Shown piece after piece: positions 8,980-19,562 of a DNA stretch of 64,000 nt. Position 1 is the first letter of the stretch, and the number at the start of each line of letters is the position of its first letter. The DNA comes from JBGPQJ01 sp963709295 (lineage in GTDB: Bacteria; Chloroflexota; Anaerolineae; Anaerolineales; Villigracilaceae). The translations under genes were made by a program, and so were the position numbers. Below the pieces are notes generated by a model, which saw nothing but the letters and a program-made list of their open reading frames with translations, was not told where the DNA came from and did no database searches. The stretch lies in contig CAVPVW010000006.1 in NCBI GenBank assembly GCA_963709295.1, forward strand, positions 1 through 64,000. The letters are read 5' to 3'.

Positions 8980-11302
8980 TTAGGAGAAGAATCGATTGAT
9001 GAGGCGTTTTATCGTTTTGAAGCGGATGGTCCGGCTGGCCTGCCGGGCGGCAGGCAGATTCCCATCCCACGGGCTGTAGAGCGCATATTGGTGCTCTTTT
9101 GCAAGAAGTTCAATTTCCTCTCCGGCCTCCGGCAATAGCTCTCGCAGCGTCACTGCCCGTTCGGCAGGGGTGGCTGCTGCCGGTTGAGGTTTTCCCAGCC
9201 ACCGCAAGCTTTGGTTGATGGTGGCAAATGACCGCGCGATGGGTGTCTGCTCCGGACCAGCGTGCCCAGTAGAGAAGGATGCGTGGTACTGGCAGATGCC
9301 TCCGTTCGAGAAATGCCATGATGGTGGCCGGCGCCTGGTAGACCTGCACCCTGCCGGATTGATATTGCCAATAAAATATCCCTGCCGCGATGGCTGCCAT
9401 CATGATTATAACCCACGTGGTGATACGTAAATAATCCACCTGAGAGCCGGTGATTGCCGTTTCATCATCACCGAGATCTTCGTCAGGCCGGAAATCGTCC
9501 GCCCCGCCGGGAGTGAGCGGTGCGAGTGTATCGTTGGAGAGGTCTTCGGGGGTCACCCCTTCCGGACGAATAATGGGGGATTGGCTGACGGTGGGTTCGA
9601 ACTCCACCCAGCCTATCCCGGGGAAGTAGACTTCCATCCAGGCATGGGCATCTTTTTGAAGGATGTTATAGACCGTGCCTTCATCGTTTGGCTCACCCTC
9701 AGCATAGCCCACTGCCAGACGCGCCGGGACCCCAACCGCGCGAAGCATCAACACGCCGGCAGTGGCATAATAATTACAGAATCCCTCTTTCAATTCAAGC
9801 AGGAACCATTCCATCAGGTCGGTATCGGGGGGCGGAGCTTGAATACGCTCGACATATTTGATTTCCTGACGCAGATAGTCGGTAATTGCGTTTGCCTTGT
9901 CGTAAGGTGTTTCAGCTCCACTTGTGATCTTCAATGCAAGGTTTTCAATTCGTGGAGAGAAATCGTCAGGGAGTTGAAGGTAGCGCTCGGTCACCCATTG
10001 GGGATAGTCCTCACGCGCTTGCCGAAGCTGCAGGACAGTAGGGTTGGTCAACCTGGAGCGTGAGCTGTACGTCTCGCCGGCTTTCAAGTTGCGGGTCGTC
10101 CGCATCATGACCATGTCGACCAGTTCATCCCCAACAGGAAAGTATTTGTATTCGCCTGCACGGCTTATCCAGAAGGGATCGGGAAGCAGATAGAGCAAGG
10201 ATTGGTTGGTAATGTAGGTCGTGAAATAAAATGTTCCCTGGGGTCCGAATCCCAATCCGGCTGGATCAAAGCTATCCTCATCGGGATTGATTTCTGCGAT
10301 GGAATTGGCATTGGTCGTCCAGTTGCCGTCCGAATACTCATCGTATACACGCCCTCGCCAGTAAAGGCGGGGAAAGTCCTGGGCGGCCTCCGGAACCTGG
10401 ACGGTGAAAAGGACTGCCTCGCCGAGCGGGTTGCCCAGTCCCAGTGACAAGTTGTCCGAGTAAAAATCGCGTGCACCGACGGCTGTAGTTCCTTGAATGG
10501 CAGCAAAGGCATCCTTGAAGCGCTGTTTCAGATCATCCCATGGTTTGACCAGGTCATTCCAAAACCTGTTGGCAGCAGGCGATGGAGACAGTGATAACGG
10601 CATGGTCCAAGCCAGGAGAACTAATACCCCGGCAGAAATTAGGACCGCCATGGAGATGTCAAGGTTTGCTTCGGGTGTGATGAAGATTCGGCGCTGTTTC
10701 CAATCGCGGCTGGAATTTATGTAGTTGATGCGGCCGTAAAGGAAAAACGAAAGGAAAAGATAGATGCCCAGATACCAGATGCGCTCCGGAACCGCCCAAT
10801 CATACGTGTGAAGAATGATAATGGCCAGCCCGCCCGGAAGAACAGCCGCTAAAATATTCCCGTGCCTGGTGAGCGCATAGCCACTGAAGATACTGATAAT
10901 CCAAAAAAGGATGCTCACGAAGGTTAGAAATAGAATGAAATCGTCCACCGGCTGGCGGCTGGAGAGTTGTGCCAGGGAGAAAATCAGCCTTCCACCAAAA
11001 CTTGCAAGCCGCTCTCCCCAACCCAGGGCATCTTCTGTAACCTGGGAGAGCTGCCAGGGAAGGATAAAGAGGCTGTATCCGATCATCAGCCAGATGGCGA
11101 CCCGACGACTGAATAGGCTCTTCCCGAGCGCCATCCCCAGGATCATTCCCAGGAAGACCAGGATCCAAACATAATCAAGATGGGGAACCCAGTTCGTCGA
11201 GAGCAGCCTTCCTGCTGCAACCAGCAGGGCTACACAAAGCACACCTGCTGCAGTCCAGTCCCACCAGCGCGATGAATCACGGTCCATGTTTTGAGTGTAC
11301 AA
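8980..11302 (-). CDS. TgpA-type membrane transglutaminase-like protease, frameshifted near the C-terminus
   Basis: About 775 residues. Roughly seven transmembrane helices (DUF3488/TgpA region) come first, then an extracytoplasmic transglutaminase core with the catalytic Cys near residue 507 (GFCNYYATAG). His and Asp follow in DAHAWMEVYFPGIGWVEFEP. A further transmembrane helix leads to a DUF4129-like tail. The main frame runs from 11302 to about 9260. The conserved tail (ARSFATINQSLRWLGKPQPA) continues in another frame to 8980, so there is an indel near 9240-9270. These proteins are often encoded with MoxR and DUF58 genes; neither is visible here. Start choice between 11302 and 11287 is uncertain because neither has a ribosome site. 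Confidence 0.87.
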
Positions 11303-11414
11303 TAAAAATGAGGCGCCGTCAAAGACGCACCATCGAGGCTTGAGAATGTTTCCGAAGCACGTAATGTGCTTAGGGGGCAGTCATTTTGATGTGGGTATTT
11401 AAGGAGGAAAAGCC

Positions 11415-12398
11415 ATGCAGTCATTGTGGGATTCTGGTATTCAATTTATCCTAGCCTTTCAAACCATCCCTGGGCTTGTTGCCCCGATGGAGTTTTTTAG
11501 TTTCCTGGGGTCAGAGGAGTTTTTCCTGATCATGCTTCCACTCTTGTATTGGTGCGTGGATACGGCGCTGGGTTTGCGTGTGGGATTGATCCTGTTATTC
11601 AGCACCTGGCTGAACGACGTGTTTAAAATCCTGCTCAATGATCCGCGGCCATACTGGATCAGCACGGATGTAAAAGCGTATGCGAACGAGTCGTCCTTCG
11701 GGGCGCCCTCAGGGCATTCCCAGACCGCCGTGGCGGTGTGGGGGATGATCGCCTATTATGTCAACCGCCGATGGGTGTGGGTCTCCTGTGTCGCAGTGAT
11801 GATTCTCATCGGCCTTTCCCGCATGTATCTTGGCGTGCATTTCCCGACCGATGTGCTGTTTGGCTGGTTGATCGGCGGCCTCCTGCTTCTCTGCTTCATC
11901 AAGTTCTGGGACCCCGTCGCCATCTGGCTCAAGCGATTGACCTTTGCTCAGCAGGTATTGGTCGCTTTTCTGGTCTCACTGGGATTTATCGGCACGGTAC
12001 AGCTAGCCATCCTTTCCCTAGGCGGTTGGACCATGCCGGAGGAATGGCTGCTCAATGCAGCAGTCGCTTTCCCGGAAGGACCGGCACCCGACCCTGTTGA
12101 TCTCAGCGGAGCCATCACCTCGGCAGGGACATTGTTTGGGTTGTCGCTCGGTTTTGCCTGGTTTACACGCCAGGGTGGATTTTCTGTCGAGGGATCGCTT
12201 GGTCAGCGTGCAGTTCGGTTTCTGGTGGGGCTGGTCGGTGTGGCGATTCTGTACGTTGGGTTGAAAATCATCTTCCCGTCAGGAGATGGCGCACTCCCTT
12301 ATTTATTCCGTTATCTGCGATACAGCCTTGTAGGCGCATGGGTTTCGGCTGGCGCTCCATGGCTTTTCCTTCGCTTGAAGCTGGCCAGGCCGAAATGA
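11415..12398 (+). CDS. PAP2-family membrane phosphatase
   Basis: An integral membrane acid phosphatase of 327 residues, probably acting on a lipid phosphate or pyrophosphate such as undecaprenyl-PP or phosphatidate. The three PAP2 motifs are clear: KILLNDPRP, PSGHS (catalytic His) and SRMYLGVHFPTDV. Two or three extra hydrophobic segments follow the catalytic core. AAGGAGGAAAAGCC precedes the ATG. It is divergent from the transglutaminase gene, and no terminator is evident after it. Confidence 0.9.
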   Translation: MQSLWDSGIQFILAFQTIPGLVAPMEFFSFLGSEEFFLIMLPLLYWCVDTALGLRVGLILLFSTWLNDVFKILLNDPRPYWISTDVKAYANESSFGAPSGHSQTAVAVWGMIAYYVNRRWVWVSCVAVMILIGLSRMYLGVHFPTDVLFGWLIGGLLLLCFIKFWDPVAIWLKRLTFAQQVLVAFLVSLGFIGTVQLAILSLGGWTMPEEWLLNAAVAFPEGPAPDPVDLSGAITSAGTLFGLSLGFAWFTRQGGFSVEGSLGQRAVRFLVGLVGVAILYVGLKIIFPSGDGALPYLFRYLRYSLVGAWVSAGAPWLFLRLKLARPK

Positions 12399-12484
12399 AT
12401 CGGTCTAAGTAGCCTTTCATAACTGTAAAGGTAAACGGGCTTATAAGGTCATTAGCCAGCCAAATGGGCAAAACCTTACTCTGT

Positions 12485-12490
12485 TATAAT
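12485..12490 (+). promoter_or_regulatory. Putative -10 box of PknB-like kinase
   Basis: TATAAT in CTGTTATAATC, 38 nt before the ATG at 12529. No -35 match. Confidence 0.45.
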
Positions 12491-12528
12491 CTTAAGCTGA
12501 TTAACTCTTTTCGGTGGATTTATTTTAG

Positions 12529-14694
12529 ATGACACTTGAACAAGGAGCCATTCTCCACGGACGTTACCGCATCGTAGAGATCCTGGGCCAGGGAGGCATG
12601 GGATCCGTCTATCGCGCCATCGATGAAAACCTGGGCGTGGAGGTCGCGGTTAAGGAGAACCTATTCACCACCGATGAGTACGCCCGCCAGTTCCGCCTGG
12701 AGGCAGTGATCCTGGCCAGCCTGAGACAGCCCAACCTTCCGCGGGTTTCTGACCATTTCGTGGTTAACAACCAGGGGCAGTACCTCGTCATGGATTATAT
12801 CGAGGGCGAGGACCTGCGGCAGAGGATGGAGCGGATCGGCAACATCCCCGAAGAGGAAGCCATTCTTATAGGCGCTTCGATCTGCGATGCGCTGGCTTAC
12901 CTCCACTCACGGAAGCCTCCTGTCTTGCACCGGGACCTCAAGCCGGGGAATGTGAAGATCACCCCCGAGGGTCATGTCTACCTGGTGGACTTTGGCTTGG
13001 CGAAGGTGGTCCGCGGCACGCAGGCTACAACGACTGGAGCGCGTGCCATGACTCCCGGTTATTCTCCTCCTGAACAATATGGCACTGCGAGAACAGACGC
13101 CCATTCCGATATTTATTCGCTGGGCGCGACACTTTATGCGGCATTGACCGGAGTGATTCCCGAAGACGGCTTGGCGCGGGTGATGGACAATGTCCAACTC
13201 ACGCCGATCAGAAAGCGCAATCCAAAAGTCTCGCGCAAGCTGGCAGCCGCCATCGAGAAGGCCATGGAGCCGTATCCTGATGACCGGTTCAAATCCGATG
13301 AGGAGTTCAAGCAGGCTCTGTTGGCAGCCAGCGCGAAAACCCAAAAGCCAGAAGGCGGGTATGTCGTCGCAGCAGCAGCAGTCGACGCCGATCGTCCGCC
13401 ATCCAAGCCGCTTAGCGCAATCGAGCAGCAGGCGGAAAAGGTCGGTATGCGCGAGAACACGCCTGCCCGGTTGAAACGAAAGCGCAAGCGGAGCCTGGGC
13501 TGGCTGGCTTTTTCTTTGCTGCTGGTTTTAATTGTTGTCCTCTCGCTGGGGTTGGTCATCAATTTCCCGACGATCATTCCGCCGGAAGCAGCAGGTTTCC
13601 TTCCTCCTGGTTGGCTGCCCAGCGCTACCCCGACTGTGATAAAGACATTGCTACCATCCCCGACCAATGGAACAATGACTGTTATTCCTCCTGTGGTGGA
13701 TTCGCCCACCGCAACGCACACAAAGCGGGTTACTTTAACTCCGTCCAACACTGCCACACCAACTATTACGCCAACCCCCACCATTACCCCCACACTGATC
13801 GGGGGTGGACTGGGCACGGTCGCTTTTGCCTCCAGCCGATCAGGCCTTCCCCAGATCTACCTGATGAACTCCGATGGCACTGACCAACGCGCCATCACCA
13901 CAGAGACGGATGGCGCCTGCCAGCCCGATTGGTCTCCGGATGGAATGCAGATCGTCTATATTTCCCCGTGCAGATTGAAAGACAGCGATTATCCGGGCGC
14001 CAACCTTTACGTCATGAATGCGGATGGAACCGGGAAAGACGCACTGGGAGGGTCCATCGAGGGCGATTTTGATCCTGTCTGGTCGCCGGACGGCAAATCC
14101 ATCGTATTCACTTCCCTGCGGGATGGCCATGCCCAACTCTATAAACTGGACCTTGAAACCAAGGAGGTCATCCGATTGACTGAGACGGATTTGAATGTCC
14201 AGGCTAGGCAGGCAGACTGGTCCCCCGATGGTACACAAATTGCCTATACTTTACGGCGGCTGGGTGTGTTTCAAATCTGGGTCATGACCAATTCCGGGCA
14301 GGCACAGCAGCAACTCGTGCGGAGCGGTTCGCAGCTTTCGGACTTTCTCCCAGCGTGGTCACCCGATGGATCATTCCTCTCCTTCAGCCAGACTGAGTCG
14401 TTTGTCAACTCCCCGTCGCCCGCCTGGTTGATGTCCATGCGATATGAGGACCGCAAAAGTCAGCCCAGTGTAAAGGTGAACGCAATAACACCTATTGTCG
14501 ATGTGGATTACTCACCGGATGGATATTGGTTGGTGTTCGAATCCGTTTCTGCGGACCCCTCAGGCTCCAACCAGGATATTTATCTCATGACCATTTCCGG
14601 CGGTGACCGGACCCGGTTGACAAGGGATCCCGACGTTGATTTTGACCCTGCCTGGAAGCCGCGTACCATTCCAACCGCGACACCAACTCCTTAG
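12529..14694 (+). CDS. PknB-like Ser/Thr protein kinase with extracellular PD40 propeller
   Basis: A 721-residue membrane receptor-type kinase. The Hanks-type kinase domain covers about 12-270, with a glycine loop (GQGGMGSVY), ATP-binding Lys42 in VAVKENL, the catalytic loop HRDLKPGN near residue 135, VDFGLAK and the activation-segment TPGYSPPEQY. A basic stretch and one transmembrane helix (about 323-347) follow. A Thr/Pro linker comes next, and then from about residue 430 at least five PD40/TolB-like repeats of the form WSPDG. PASTA domains, common in bacterial PknB, are replaced here by the propeller, which probably senses an envelope ligand. Own promoter and terminator. Confidence 0.92.
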   Translation: MTLEQGAILHGRYRIVEILGQGGMGSVYRAIDENLGVEVAVKENLFTTDEYARQFRLEAVILASLRQPNLPRVSDHFVVNNQGQYLVMDYIEGEDLRQRMERIGNIPEEEAILIGASICDALAYLHSRKPPVLHRDLKPGNVKITPEGHVYLVDFGLAKVVRGTQATTTGARAMTPGYSPPEQYGTARTDAHSDIYSLGATLYAALTGVIPEDGLARVMDNVQLTPIRKRNPKVSRKLAAAIEKAMEPYPDDRFKSDEEFKQALLAASAKTQKPEGGYVVAAAAVDADRPPSKPLSAIEQQAEKVGMRENTPARLKRKRKRSLGWLAFSLLLVLIVVLSLGLVINFPTIIPPEAAGFLPPGWLPSATPTVIKTLLPSPTNGTMTVIPPVVDSPTATHTKRVTLTPSNTATPTITPTPTITPTLIGGGLGTVAFASSRSGLPQIYLMNSDGTDQRAITTETDGACQPDWSPDGMQIVYISPCRLKDSDYPGANLYVMNADGTGKDALGGSIEGDFDPVWSPDGKSIVFTSLRDGHAQLYKLDLETKEVIRLTETDLNVQARQADWSPDGTQIAYTLRRLGVFQIWVMTNSGQAQQQLVRSGSQLSDFLPAWSPDGSFLSFSQTESFVNSPSPAWLMSMRYEDRKSQPSVKVNAITPIVDVDYSPDGYWLVFESVSADPSGSNQDIYLMTISGGDRTRLTRDPDVDFDPAWKPRTIPTATPTP

Positions 14695-14721
14695 TCCGCG
14701 CCAATCGACCTGATCCATACC

Positions 14722-14757
14722 TGCTCCCCTTTTGTTATGGGGGAGTATATTTTTAAA
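14722..14757 (+). terminator. Terminator after PknB-like kinase
   Basis: CTCCCC pairs with GGGGAG around a 10-nt loop, followed by TATATTTTT. Confidence 0.65.
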
Positions 14758-14782
14758 AGATTGCTTATTTGGGTTAACCCAC

Positions 14783-14788
14783 TATAAT
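14783..14788 (+). promoter_or_regulatory. Putative -10 box of PAS/GAF histidine kinase
   Basis: TATAAT 13 nt before the ATG at 14802, with TTGCTT 16 nt upstream as a possible -35 box. The short leader would make the mRNA nearly leaderless. Confidence 0.4.
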
Positions 14789-14801
14789 TTAATCGAGCGA
14801 A

Positions 14802-17117
14802 ATGATTACCAGACTTGTGAACTTTCTTTCTGCGCCGCATTTTGAAGATGAAGAGAAGAACCGCATCGCCCGGGTTCTTTATGTCATCGTGGTGACCCTG
14901 TTGGCTGCCTCCCTGGTGATTGGAACGGTCGAGATCATAGCGGGGGAGCAAACTACGGCCCCAATTTTATTGGTGGGAGATGTCCTGCTCCTGGCAGTGC
15001 TTTGGCTGAACCAAAAAGGGAAGCTGCAATCCGCAAGCATGTTTCTGCTGATCATTCTCATCGGCGTGACCACTGTCCTTTTATCCATCGGTCAGGGCGT
15101 TCACGACATTGGGATCACACTCTATCCGATCATGATCATTGTTGCAGCGCTTTTATTGGATAAGCGGAATTTTATTATCATTGTTGCGCTCATCCTGGTT
15201 TCCCTGGCTTGCATCGTGTTTGGGGAAATCAGCGGGTTAATTGTCCAGGAAGCGACGGCCATTACCACTCGTCCGATTGATTTTATTATCGTGGGAACAC
15301 TGCTTGTTTTGGCGGCTTTTGCCATCTGGCTGCTTGCGGATGATCTTCATCAGAACCTGAAACGGGCAAGGGAAAACGAAGGCAAGCTTGCACAGTCGAA
15401 TCTCGAGCTGGAGAAACGTGCTCGCGAAATGGAATTTTCCGAGGCCAGGTGGCGGTCGGTGATTGAGAATGCGCCCGATACAATCCTGTCCATAACTGAA
15501 GATGGGACCATCGTTTTTTCCAACCAGCTTGACGAAGAGGGAAATGACGAACAAAAAGGCCGGAGCATTTATGAATCGCTCCCAGCTGAAGATCTTGAAT
15601 CTGCACATCGGTTGGTAGAGCAGGTTTTTACATCGGGTGATCCCGTCACTTATGAAGCCCTGATCAATGACCGGTATCATGATTTGCGTTGGCATTCCAT
15701 CCGCCTCAGCCCGGTACGGCAGCAGGATAGCAAAATTGTCAGCGGCATTCTTATTGTTACTGATATCCACGAACAAAAACAAGCGCGTGAAGCATTGCAT
15801 GCCAGCGAGGAAGCGCTGCGTCGAAGTTCCGAATATCTGACCGCATTGAACCAAATCGGATGGGCGCTTTCCACACTTCAGGACCTCGATGGGGCCATGA
15901 AAGTGATCCTCGAGGCGATCAGGTCCCGGCTGCCTTTTGACGCATTTTTGATTGCCCTATATGATCTTGATACAAATTTTCTTTGGTATCCGCTGCTTTA
16001 TGACTCTGGAAGAACATGGGATGAACCAGGGCAAAAATTGGATGAGGAATCCATGTCTGCCATGGTAATCCATTCAGGCGAGGCACTACTGCTTAACCGA
16101 ACGCCTGAGGAAATCGAGAAAGCCGGCCAACACCAAAGGCACATCGGGGATACTTCCAAAGTCTCCGCCTCCGTCATCATGGCGCCTCTCCAAATCGGGC
16201 GGCGGATGATCGGCGTAATGGCCGTCCACAGCTACTCGCTGAATGCCTATACTCAGGATCATCTTACCCTGATGAATGGTGCTGCGTATCAGGTGGCCAT
16301 CGCCATTGAAAATGCACGTCTTTATGAGGCCGCGCAAAGAGAGCTGGAGGAACGAAAGCGTGCGGAGGACGAGGTCAGGGAATTGAATGCCCAGCTTGAA
16401 CGGCGGGTCCTGCAGCGCACGGTGGAACTTGAGGCATCCAATCGCGAACTGGAATCCTTCACCTACACTGTATCGCATGACCTGCGCGCACCCGTACGAG
16501 GCCTTCATGGATTCAGTCAGATTCTTCTTAGTGACTTTGGCAGTGAACTTCCAGAACAAGCCAGGGATTATCTCGAACGCATTGAAGACAATGCGCGTCT
16601 CATGGGGGAATTAATTGATGACCTGCTGGCTTTTTCACATCTTGGCAGGCAGCAACTCAAAAAAACATCACTAAATGCTGTTTTCATCGCGAAACAGGCG
16701 TTCGCAGAAGCCATTGCCCAGGAAAACCAGGAACGCATCCAATTCGTCCTTGGAGAGCTTCCGGAGGTTCAGGCAGATACCGTCTTATTGAAGCAGGTAT
16801 TCATAAACCTGTTTTCAAATGCCATCAAGTTTTCACGACATCGTGAAAAGGCCGTGATCGAGGTTGGAACCCGGGAAACCGAAAAAGGTACAGCGATCTT
16901 CGTCCGCGATAACGGCGCAGGATTTGAGATGCAGCACGCCGGAAAGCTTTTTGGGGTCTTCCAGCGCCTGCATTCCTATGATCAATTCGAAGGGACCGGA
17001 GTCGGCCTGGCCATCGTGCGTCGCATTATTGAAAGGCACGGGGGAAGTATTTGGGCGGAGGGCGAATTGGACAAAGGAGCCGCCTTTTATTTCACCCTGG
17101 GTGCGCAAGTCGCTTGA
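14802..17117 (+). CDS. Membrane PAS-GAF sensor histidine kinase
   Basis: A 771-residue hybrid of membrane and cytosolic sensing. About six hydrophobic helices fill residues 20-180. A coiled coil follows, then a PAS domain (about 216-330, starting RWRSVIENAPDTILSI), a GAF domain (about 345-510) and a second coiled coil. The phytochrome-type HisKA domain has its phospho-acceptor His near residue 558 in VSHDLRAPVRG, and the HATPase domain shows SNAIKF, DNGAGF and GTGVGLAIV. No receiver domain is fused and no regulator gene is adjacent. The start ATG has no ribosome site but lies just behind a TATAAT box. Confidence 0.9.
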   Translation: MITRLVNFLSAPHFEDEEKNRIARVLYVIVVTLLAASLVIGTVEIIAGEQTTAPILLVGDVLLLAVLWLNQKGKLQSASMFLLIILIGVTTVLLSIGQGVHDIGITLYPIMIIVAALLLDKRNFIIIVALILVSLACIVFGEISGLIVQEATAITTRPIDFIIVGTLLVLAAFAIWLLADDLHQNLKRARENEGKLAQSNLELEKRAREMEFSEARWRSVIENAPDTILSITEDGTIVFSNQLDEEGNDEQKGRSIYESLPAEDLESAHRLVEQVFTSGDPVTYEALINDRYHDLRWHSIRLSPVRQQDSKIVSGILIVTDIHEQKQAREALHASEEALRRSSEYLTALNQIGWALSTLQDLDGAMKVILEAIRSRLPFDAFLIALYDLDTNFLWYPLLYDSGRTWDEPGQKLDEESMSAMVIHSGEALLLNRTPEEIEKAGQHQRHIGDTSKVSASVIMAPLQIGRRMIGVMAVHSYSLNAYTQDHLTLMNGAAYQVAIAIENARLYEAAQRELEERKRAEDEVRELNAQLERRVLQRTVELEASNRELESFTYTVSHDLRAPVRGLHGFSQILLSDFGSELPEQARDYLERIEDNARLMGELIDDLLAFSHLGRQQLKKTSLNAVFIAKQAFAEAIAQENQERIQFVLGELPEVQADTVLLKQVFINLFSNAIKFSRHREKAVIEVGTRETEKGTAIFVRDNGAGFEMQHAGKLFGVFQRLHSYDQFEGTGVGLAIVRRIIERHGGSIWAEGELDKGAAFYFTLGAQVA

Positions 17118-17190
17118 GGCAATGTAATCCATGCGCAGTAAAAACGCATGAGGTGTAAAATTATTGGGAATCCTCTCACGGGAGAAAACC

Positions 17191-18054
17191 ATGTCAGGTG
17201 TTGCGGTACTAACCGATAGTTGTGCCAGCATTCCCGAAACTATCTTGGCACAACTGAATATTCGCACGGTTGCGTATTATATCCACCGTGGACAGGAAGT
17301 TCTGTATGACCTTGTGACGGTTCAGCGGCAGGAATTCCTGGAATGGCTTGCAACGGCAAAGACCCTGCCCACGACAGCCAGCCCCGGGCCAGGGGATTAT
17401 TTCACTGCCTACCAGGACATCGCCTCACAAGGTTTGGGTGAGATCGTCAGCATCCACATGACCAGCAAGGGCAGCGGCGCATACCAGGCGGCGACAGTCG
17501 CTCAAAGTATGGCGCAGGAAAAAATGCCGGATGTGCGTATTGAAGTGATCGACACCCGAAATGTGTCCCTTTGCCAGGGATGGATGGCGATCGAAGCCGC
17601 CCGTGCAGCTATCGCGGGTGCCGGTGTTGACGAGATCCTCTCCAAGGTCCGAGAAATGATGCAGGTCGCCCGCATGATTCAAACAGCTGATACTCTGAAA
17701 TACCTTTACATGGGCGGGCGGATTGGGATGGCTCAGCGCCTGGTGGGGTCGTTGTTGAATATCAAACCGCTCATCGGCATGGAAGATGGCGTCATTGTTC
17801 CACTGGGAACCGCACGGAGTCGTCACCAGGCCTACACGGCCATGGTGGATCTGGTCGAAGATGCAGTCGGGAAGGGAAAAATAAAGATCGCCTATGTTCA
17901 TGCCGGGGCGCTGGACGAAGTGGAGAAGATTAAACAGCTGGTGGATCAGCGCCTCGATGTGGTGGAATCCTTCTTTGCTGAGCTCTCTCCTGCACTGGCA
18001 GTCCATACCGGCCCAGGGACAGTAGGCGTGTGTTTTTTCCCTGTCTCAGGTTGA
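17191..18054 (+). CDS. DegV family fatty-acid-binding protein
   Basis: DegV/FakB-like proteins bind a fatty acid; in Firmicutes they present it to the FakA kinase. The 287-residue protein starts MSGVAVLTDSCASIPETILA, with the conserved TDS lipid carboxylate site. The family segments TASPGPGDYF, SKGSGAYQAA, MGGRIG and LLNIKPLIGM follow. The start at 17191 is chosen over an upstream in-frame TTG because GGGAGA precedes it. No FakA kinase gene is visible in the window. Confidence 0.9.
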   Translation: MSGVAVLTDSCASIPETILAQLNIRTVAYYIHRGQEVLYDLVTVQRQEFLEWLATAKTLPTTASPGPGDYFTAYQDIASQGLGEIVSIHMTSKGSGAYQAATVAQSMAQEKMPDVRIEVIDTRNVSLCQGWMAIEAARAAIAGAGVDEILSKVREMMQVARMIQTADTLKYLYMGGRIGMAQRLVGSLLNIKPLIGMEDGVIVPLGTARSRHQAYTAMVDLVEDAVGKGKIKIAYVHAGALDEVEKIKQLVDQRLDVVESFFAELSPALAVHTGPGTVGVCFFPVSG

Positions 18055-18095
18055 TCGTGTTTATATTGATGAAAACAATAGCATTAGGAGGTCTC

Positions 18096-19508
18096 ATGTT
18101 TAAGAAAAATGCAATTTTTACTCCGCTTTTCGTTTTATTGCTTCTGTTTGGAGCTGTCTCTCCTGTTCAAGCCCAGGGAATCGTTTCCGGGGATACCGTT
18201 CCAGCCGGTGTAACGGTTGACGACGATTTGATTCTGTTCGGCGAAACCGTGACAATCGATGGCGATGTCAATGGAAATGTCTTCGCCCTGGGGGGAACCG
18301 TCACCGTCAACGGAAAAGTGGATGGCAGCCTGTATGCGCTCAGCCAGCAAGTTCTTGTCAATGGCGAAGTGACGGATGGTGTGTATGGGTCCGCGTTAGA
18401 GCTGGTTTTCGGACCTGAAGGAAAAGTGGGGAGAAACGTAGCTTTCCTGGGCCTTTCGGTGGGCATGCCTGAAGGCGCGACCATCGGACGCGATCTCACC
18501 GGAATTTTCATCCTTGGCGCGCAATTTGCCGGTGACGTGGAACGGGAAACCACTGCCGTCATCGGGCCGTTGGAAGTCGTCCGGTTGATTATCCGCTTAT
18601 TCGACATCCAAGCGCCTCCTTTCCTTGCTCCGCAGACGATTGTTCCTGCCGGTATGAAACTGGCCTCACCTGTGCCTTATGATTTGCCGCAACAGGGAAT
18701 CGTTGACACACTCCTCATGCAGAGATGGCTTGTCTTCATCGTTCGGGACTATGTTTCGCTGCTGCTGGTCGGCTTGTTGGTATTATGGCTTTTCCCAACA
18801 CCTCTAAAGCGTTGGGGAAATAAGGTCATGAAAGCGCCGTTCTCGTCCTTGGGATTGGGATTGGCCATTGTGATAGTAGGGGGAATCGGGCTGGCGCTGC
18901 TCTGGGCGCTCATCCTGGCCGTTGCGCTCGGGCTGGGACGGATCGGTTTTTCCGGCCTTGGAACAGCCATGGGCCTGCTTGGATTCTTTGCAGTCAGCAC
19001 GGCCGGGGCCGTCCTTTTTGTGATCGTAACCTTCATCAGCAAGTTGGTCTTTGCTTTCCAGGCAGGTTTCTTGATCCTGAAACGGTATGAACGGACGGGA
19101 TTCTGGTATAGGCTTGGCGTTCTGGCTCTCGGGCTGCTGATCTACGTCCTGCTGGCAGCCATACCCTACATCGGCTGGGCGGTGGCGGTCGTAGTCATGC
19201 TGCTCGGAACCGGCGCGGTGTTCCTGGTCTTCAATGATGACCGGCGGTTTGAGAAACAGGCGGCTGTGGAACTTGCTAAGGAGACGCCTGCTGTCAATCC
19301 TCCAGTGGATGCGGCTCCAGCCGATGCGCAACCAGCTCCCGTTGCAGAGAATCCAGCGGAAGAATCGCCTCAGCCTGTGGCACCAATCAGCAGTGTGCCG
19401 GATGAGGCGCCCGTACTGGCTGATAAACCTTCAGCGGGGGCTCCGGTTGAGGAAAAACCGGCCAAACAAAAATCATCACGTAAGCAGGCGAAACAGCAGG
19501 AAGATTAA
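18096..19508 (+). CDS. Exported bactofilin-like polymer-forming membrane protein
   Basis: A 470-residue protein with a signal peptide ending near VQAQG. A right-handed beta-helix-like stretch of short repeats follows (TIDGDVNGNVFALGG, TVNGKVDGSLYALSQ), as in bactofilin-type domains. After that come four to five transmembrane helices and a Pro/Ala/Glu-rich tail with a basic end. Bactofilins are normally cytoplasmic; here the signal peptide suggests the helix faces outward. The role is unknown, perhaps envelope scaffolding. AGGAGGTCTC precedes the ATG at 18096. Confidence 0.75.
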   Translation: MFKKNAIFTPLFVLLLLFGAVSPVQAQGIVSGDTVPAGVTVDDDLILFGETVTIDGDVNGNVFALGGTVTVNGKVDGSLYALSQQVLVNGEVTDGVYGSALELVFGPEGKVGRNVAFLGLSVGMPEGATIGRDLTGIFILGAQFAGDVERETTAVIGPLEVVRLIIRLFDIQAPPFLAPQTIVPAGMKLASPVPYDLPQQGIVDTLLMQRWLVFIVRDYVSLLLVGLLVLWLFPTPLKRWGNKVMKAPFSSLGLGLAIVIVGGIGLALLWALILAVALGLGRIGFSGLGTAMGLLGFFAVSTAGAVLFVIVTFISKLVFAFQAGFLILKRYERTGFWYRLGVLALGLLIYVLLAAIPYIGWAVAVVVMLLGTGAVFLVFNDDRRFEKQAAVELAKETPAVNPPVDAAPADAQPAPVAENPAEESPQPVAPISSVPDEAPVLADKPSAGAPVEEKPAKQKSSRKQAKQQED

Positions 19509-19522
19509 TGGGATGGAAACAT

Positions 19523-19553
19523 AAAAAGGAGCGGGTCACTCCCGCTCCTTTTT
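19523..19553. terminator. Bidirectional terminator
   Basis: AAAAAGGAGCGGG pairs with CCCGCTCCTTTTT around a 5-nt loop, between convergent genes. Confidence 0.9.
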
Positions 19554-19562
19554 GCGTCTTAT

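Noticed and set aside
17130..17152. CATGCG/CGCATG hairpin after the PAS/GAF kinase gene considered as a terminator
   Set aside because: The stem is only 6 bp and no T run follows.
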